Source: Streptomyces sp. GESEQ-35 (GTDB taxonomy: Bacteria; Actinomycetota; Actinomycetes; Streptomycetales; Streptomycetaceae). Taken from it: a stretch of DNA of 64,000 bases. The notes under the pieces are model-generated. The model saw nothing but the letters and a program-made list of their open reading frames with translations, had not been told where the DNA came from and did no database searches. Made by a program: the position numbers and the translations under genes. Positions 60,291 through 64,000 of this stretch are shown one piece after another. Within the stretch, counting starts at the first letter, position 1. Each line of letters begins with the position of its first letter. The stretch covers positions 1 to 64,000 of the forward strand of contig NZ_JAFFSX010000038.1 of the NCBI RefSeq assembly GCF_017948485.1, given 5' to 3'.

Positions 60291-62466
60291 CGGTTTCCCT
60301 GGTGAGTCGGTCGAAGTCGGTGACGACCGGGACGAGATCGCCCCTGGTCCACAGCGGGAGCTGGTCACGGTGGTGGGCCGAGCCCGGCATCCCCCAGGCA
60401 CCGAACGGCACGACCCAGCGGCTGTCCTCTCGGCGGGCCAGATCCCACACATAGCGGGCGGCCGGCCCCCGCGCGGCCAGATCGGTGACGCCGGGCACGG
60501 CGGAGGTGCACAGCACACAGTCGTGATCGCCGGACAGGCCCGGTTCGTCGTACGACGTGTCGGGCAGCGCCCGCCAAGGAGCCAGCCGATGGGACTCCCC
60601 CCAGCTGCCCGGCGGCTCCGCGGCGACTTCCTCGACGGCCGCGCGTACGGTCGCGGGGCGGTCGATGCCGTACAACTCCTCGGCGCGCAGCAGGTGTTCG
60701 AGGGCGAAGCCGATACGCGGGACGAGGGCCAGCCAGGGGAGGAAGACCTCCGGATAGGCCGGCGGGACGGCGAGTGCGGCGAACGCGGGGTGCTCGGCGA
60801 GATGCCGTACGACGGCCGCGCGCACCGCCGCAAAGACGGCCGCCTCCGTGCTGCCCGCGTCCATCCGCCGGTCCCAGCCCAGCAGACGGTCCCGCAGCGC
60901 GGCGGCCTCGGGGGTCAGGTCGTCGAGGGCGGCGAGGTGGTCCAGCAGGGGTGCGGCGGAGCCGAGACGGGTGTCCATGTGGATCGCGGACATGTCCCCC
61001 GCCGCCCACTCCTTCTTCTCCCCGAGGAGGGCGGTGATGCGGTCGGCGCGGTGCGGCGGGGCGAACTCGACACCGAGAGGCGTGGACGGGCCGCGCTGGT
61101 TCGCCATCACCGCCGTGCCGTCGGTGAGTTCTCCGTACGGCATCTCGTGCCAGCCCTGCCACTCGTGACCGGGCTCCCAGGCGGGCACGAGGCGGGTGCG
61201 GTTGGCGGTGTCGCGCAGCGGCACCTTCCCGGCCACCCGGTGCAGCAGGCCGCCCTCGGTGTCGGCGGCCAGCACGACGTTCACGGGCTCGGCCCAGCGG
61301 TCGAAGGCCCGGTCCACGTCGTCGACCCGGCGGGCACGGAGGAGGGGGAGGAGGGCGTCGAAGCCGAGGTCGCCGGCGATGCGGGGCGGGTAGCGGAGGC
61401 TGACAGCTTCGAGCGTCCCGTCGTCGAGACCCTCGGGGCCGCCGATGATCACCGGTCCGCGCTCGGTCTCGATCACCTCGACCCGGACCGGCTCCTCGCC
61501 CGCGACCTCGATGACCTCCGTGTGCATGGGAGCCCGCGTCCAGTTGCCGTCCGGGCCGAGCGCCTCCACGCCCGCGCCCGTCCGCCGCAGCCGCTCCCGG
61601 TAGAGGTCGTGATAGTCGGCCATCGCGTTGGTGATGGCCCAGGCGACCGTGCCGGTGTGGCCGAAGTGGGCGATGCCGGGGACGCCGGGGACGGCGAGGC
61701 CGACGACGTCGAACTCGGGGCAGGAGAGATGGATCTGCTGGTAGATGCCGGGATCCTCGATGAAGCGGTGCGGGTCGCCGGCGATGACGGCGGCACCGGT
61801 CGTGGTCCGCCCGCCGCTCACCAGCCAGCCGTTGCTGCCGGAGGTGCCGGGCCCGTCCGCGGCGAACAGCCCGACCGCGTCCTCGCCGAGATGCCGGACG
61901 ACCTGCTCGCGCCAGAGCTTGGCCGGGAACCCGGCGAACAGGATATGGACGGCGAGCCAGACGGCGAGGGGCGTCCAGGGCTCCCAGCGGCCAGGAGCCA
62001 TACGCTCCGCTGAAGTCGCCGGGACAGGCCGTCGGTCCGCTGCGGCGCCGTCGTGGCTGCTCGCGCCCGCGCGGCGGAGCCGCATATCGATACTGCCCGC
62101 GCCCCTTCGGGGCGCTGCGCTCACGCCGGCGCGGGCGAACTCCGGGGCGCGTCGGGCTCCTTCGGCGAGACCCTCGTTGACTCCGTCGACGTACGCCCGC
62201 ACCCAGTCCGCCGTCTCCGAGTCCAGCGCGTCGAAGCACCGTCTCGCGGTGTCGTCCAGACGGGCCCGTCTCGCCAACAGGTCCCAGGGCAGGGCGCCGG
62301 CGCCGAGGAAGGACGCGGAGGTGCCCTGAGCACGGTGCCGTTCGACCTCCAGCTGCCAGGCCCGGTCGAGTGCGGTGACGCGGCCCTGGGCACGGGCGAG
62401 TTCGCGCACGCCGTCCGCTCGCAGATGCGGGATTCCCCAGGCGTCGCGGTAGATCTCGGCGGTCAC
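60283..62466 (-). CDS. Penicillin-acylase-family Ntn hydrolase
   Basis: 727 aa from GTG 62466. Alpha part (IYRDAWGIPHLRADGVRELARAQGRVTALDRAWQLEVERHRAQG) precedes the autocatalytic site with nucleophile Ser211 (GTSGSNGWLVSG), then beta part with ITNAMADYHDLYRERL and the C-terminal acylase core. No signal peptide, unlike PvdQ. Residues about 113-158 are an in-frame insertion from a dispersed Streptomyces repeat. It would hydrolyse an amide such as an acyl-siderophore precursor. First gene of the operon under the iron box at 62486. Confidence 0.87.
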   Translation of the reverse strand: MTAEIYRDAWGIPHLRADGVRELARAQGRVTALDRAWQLEVERHRAQGTSASFLGAGALPWDLLARRARLDDTARRCFDALDSETADWVRAYVDGVNEGLAEGARRAPEFARAGVSAAPRRGAGSIDMRLRRAGASSHDGAAADRRPVPATSAERMAPGRWEPWTPLAVWLAVHILFAGFPAKLWREQVVRHLGEDAVGLFAADGPGTSGSNGWLVSGGRTTTGAAVIAGDPHRFIEDPGIYQQIHLSCPEFDVVGLAVPGVPGIAHFGHTGTVAWAITNAMADYHDLYRERLRRTGAGVEALGPDGNWTRAPMHTEVIEVAGEEPVRVEVIETERGPVIIGGPEGLDDGTLEAVSLRYPPRIAGDLGFDALLPLLRARRVDDVDRAFDRWAEPVNVVLAADTEGGLLHRVAGKVPLRDTANRTRLVPAWEPGHEWQGWHEMPYGELTDGTAVMANQRGPSTPLGVEFAPPHRADRITALLGEKKEWAAGDMSAIHMDTRLGSAAPLLDHLAALDDLTPEAAALRDRLLGWDRRMDAGSTEAAVFAAVRAAVVRHLAEHPAFAALAVPPAYPEVFLPWLALVPRIGFALEHLLRAEELYGIDRPATVRAAVEEVAAEPPGSWGESHRLAPWRALPDTSYDEPGLSGDHDCVLCTSAVPGVTDLAARGPAARYVWDLARREDSRWVVPFGAWGMPGSAHHRDQLPLWTRGDLVPVVTDFDRLTRETDV
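62040..62118. repeat. Dispersed Streptomyces palindromic repeat inside the acylase gene
   Basis: Hairpins GCGGC-GGA-GCCGC (62071-62083) and GCGCCCC-TTC-GGGGCGC (62099-62115) flank ATATCGATACTGCCCG. The ordered elements match a short interspersed repeat I know from Streptomyces intergenic regions. Here it lies within a coding gene, in frame. Confidence 0.7.
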
Positions 62467-62485
62467 GCTGTGCCCCTTCTCGGCT

Positions 62486-62504
62486 TTAGGTTAGGCTTAC
62501 CTAA
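62486..62504. promoter_or_regulatory. Bidirectional iron box
   Basis: TTAGGTTAGGCTTACCTAA matches the 19-bp DmdR1/IdeR consensus. It sits 20 bp from the acylase GTG (62466) and 42 bp from the reductase ATG (62546), so it can control both divergent units. Confidence 0.93.
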
Positions 62505-62545
62505 GTAAGATCGTGGTGGAATCGTACGTGAGGGGTGAAGAGACG

Positions 62546-63268
62546 ATGGGGCAGGGGCACGGCTGGGAAGGTGCGGTCCTCAAACTGCTGCGCGCGAAGG
62601 ACTTCGTGTTCACGGTGACGGGAGCCGAGGACGTCACCCCGCACTACCGGCGTCTCCACCTCACCGACGGCGGCATGCTCGCCACGACCGGCGTCCACCC
62701 CACGATGTGGGTCCGCCTGTGGTTCGACAACGGGGGCAAGCCGCACCAGCGGGCGTACACCCTCGTCGACCCGGACGCCGCGGCCGGCACCTTCAGCCTG
62801 GAGTTCGCCCTGCACGAGGGCACCGCCAGCGACTGGGCGCGGTCCGCCAAGCCCGGCGACACCGTCGAGGCGACCGTCCACGGCACCGGGTTCGACGAAC
62901 CGACCCCGACTCCGACCCATGTCTTCGCGATCGGCGACCCGGCCTCGCTGCCCGCCCTCAACTCCCTGCTCGGCGCCCTGGGTTCGGCCCCGGCGACCAT
63001 CTGGTTCGAGGGCGGCGTCGACGACCTGCCCTGCCGCACCGACCCGTCCCGTCACGAGCTGCGCCAGGTGCTGCGGCTGGACTCCGGCACGCATCTGGTC
63101 GAGCGGGTGAAGGCGGACCTGCCCGAACTGATCAAGGGCACTGCCGACCCGTATGTCTGGATCGCGTGCGACACGGCGACGACGCGCAGGCTGAGCGCAT
63201 ACGTCCGCAAGGAACTCGGCGTGCCCAAGGAGCGGATGCACGCACTGGGGTACTGGCGCGCGTCCTGA
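62546..63268 (+). CDS. Siderophore-interacting ferric reductase
   Basis: 240 aa from ATG 62546 (AGGGGTGAAGAG upstream). Family of ViuB-like flavin reductases: VTPHYRRLHLTDGG, HPTMWVRLWFDNGGKPHQRAYTLVDPDAAAGTFSLEFALH, with the FAD-binding RAYTLV motif and NAD(P)H region HVFAIGDPASLPALNSLLGAL. It releases iron from siderophores by reduction in the cytoplasm. Iron-box controlled. Confidence 0.92.
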   Translation: MGQGHGWEGAVLKLLRAKDFVFTVTGAEDVTPHYRRLHLTDGGMLATTGVHPTMWVRLWFDNGGKPHQRAYTLVDPDAAAGTFSLEFALHEGTASDWARSAKPGDTVEATVHGTGFDEPTPTPTHVFAIGDPASLPALNSLLGALGSAPATIWFEGGVDDLPCRTDPSRHELRQVLRLDSGTHLVERVKADLPELIKGTADPYVWIACDTATTRRLSAYVRKELGVPKERMHALGYWRAS

Positions 63269-63292
63269 GCGCGCACCCGGCATCATCGACCC

Positions 63293-63886
63293 ATGGACGT
63301 CACCCTGCACCTCGCCCAGGACCCCGAGGCCGACGCGCTCCTCGGCCGCAGCCCGCTCGCCGCGCTCACCGGCATGCTGCTCGACCAGCAGGTGCCGATG
63401 GAGTGGGCGTTCAAGGGCCCGGCGACGATCGCCCAGCGCATGGGCGCCGACGACCTCGACGCACACGACATCGCCGCGCGCGACCCCGAGGCCTTCGCCG
63501 CGCTGCTGTCCGAGAAGCCGGCGGTGCACCGCTACCCGGGGTCGATGGCCAAGCGCATCCAGCAGCTGTGCCAGTACCTCGTCGAGCACTACGACGGTGA
63601 CGCCGAGGCCGTCTGGAAGGGCGTCGACAGCGGGACCGAGCTGCTCAAGCGGCTCCAGGACCTGCCCGGGTTCGGCAAGCAGAAGGCCCAGATCTTCCTC
63701 GCCCTGCTGGGCAAGCAGCTCGGGGTGGCGCCGAAGGGATGGCGGGAGGCCGCGGGGGCCTACGGCGAGGTGGAGTCCTTCCGCTCCGTCGCCGACATCA
63801 CCGGCCCGGAGTCACTGGCCAAGGTCCGCGCGCACAAGCAGGAGATGAAGGCGGCGGCGAAGGCGGCGAAGGCCGCGGGCAAGTAG
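63293..63886 (+). CDS. HhH-GPD base-excision DNA repair protein
   Basis: 197 aa. HhH-GPD fold: helix-hairpin-helix DLPGFGKQKAQIFLALLG at about residues 122-140 and catalytic-type segment before it; the first 50 residues LAALTGMLLDQQVPMEWAFKGP match the family start. Related DNA glycosylases remove oxidised or alkylated bases, but no 4Fe-4S cysteine cluster is present. Substrate unknown. 24 bp after the reductase gene, possibly co-transcribed. Confidence 0.85.
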   Translation: MDVTLHLAQDPEADALLGRSPLAALTGMLLDQQVPMEWAFKGPATIAQRMGADDLDAHDIAARDPEAFAALLSEKPAVHRYPGSMAKRIQQLCQYLVEHYDGDAEAVWKGVDSGTELLKRLQDLPGFGKQKAQIFLALLGKQLGVAPKGWREAAGAYGEVESFRSVADITGPESLAKVRAHKQEMKAAAKAAKAAGK

Positions 63887-64000
63887 GGCACCCGCCTTCC
63901 GGAGCCCTTGGGAAGTCCTCCGGAAATTAAGCCGGTTGGCCCACGCCAGGTGGCATTCGGGTCCCGTTCGGTCAAAGCATGAAACATGACCGAGGCACCG
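63887..64000. other. Right-edge intergenic
   Basis: No gene can be supported. An ATG at 63986 opens a plus-strand frame (MTEAP) that runs off the window; no ribosome-binding site is obvious. Confidence 0.3.

Noticed and set aside
63986..64000. Possible start of a plus-strand gene (MTEAP)
   Set aside because: Only five codons in the window and no clear ribosome-binding site.

Overview
The window is Streptomyces chromosomal DNA. It has very high GC with GC-rich third codon positions, many GTG starts, a BldC developmental regulator, a mycothiol-actinobacterial style ABC/two-component repertoire, DmdR-type iron boxes and a gene order (bldC, vdh, DUF3073, purM-purF, purL-purQ-purS, Lsr2-like, purC, purD, dnaX) that I recognise as a conserved Streptomyces core block. 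No replication origin or CRISPR array is present.

Layout. 1-2.8 kb is a decayed accessory patch: a broken ISAs1-type transposase, short repeats and one DUF2637 membrane protein of the kind carried by integrative elements, ending at tRNA-Asp/tRNA-Phe. 3-11.8 kb is core: small membrane protein, HrpA helicase, second tRNA-Asp, small DUF6274-like protein, bldC, a hypothetical, valine dehydrogenase and DUF3073. 11.8-21.5 kb, nearly all on the minus strand, holds purM, purF, a META lipoprotein, a sterol-carrier/maleylpyruvate-isomerase-like protein, an ECF-type sigma factor with a membrane partner, a small secreted acidic protein and the translationally coupled purS-purQ-purL operon. 21.7-35.5 kb has an Lsr2 paralogue, three tRNA-Gly genes, an ABC exporter with a DesK/DesR-like two-component pair, purC, a dimethylformamidase-like protein, a large membrane protein with a 39-bp minisatellite, purD, dnaX, the SRP RNA gene and tRNA-Ser.

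35.5-48.25 kb looks like a genomic island. Imperfect 27-bp direct repeats lie just after the tRNA-Ser terminator and at 48.2 kb, the right copy overlapping the stop codon of the next core-like gene. Cargo: arsenate-reductase-type phosphatases; a five-gene prenyl-lipid block (ABC ATPase, an ABC-permease fused to a PAP2-like domain, a wax-ester-synthase/DGAT-like acyltransferase, and two trans-polyprenyl diphosphate synthases); a TetR/MFS pair in which the MFS gene is frameshifted; an XPB-N-terminal-like protein; and a truncated VapB antitoxin. The prenyl block is the best candidate for an undescribed system: two synthases would supply prenyl diphosphates, the PAP2-like domain and acyltransferase could dephosphorylate and acylate them, and the transporter could move the product.

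48.2-64 kb: two tandem Stealth-type hexose-phosphate transferases, an ABC transporter with a DUF4097 protein and a HicB-like antitoxin, then an iron-responsive region. A perfect 19-bp iron box precedes a siderophore-binding lipoprotein, and a second one sits between a siderophore-interacting reductase and a four-gene coupled operon (penicillin-acylase-like, siderophore-type GNAT, cupin, SDR). A CopC/CopD fusion and a HhH-GPD repair protein complete the window.
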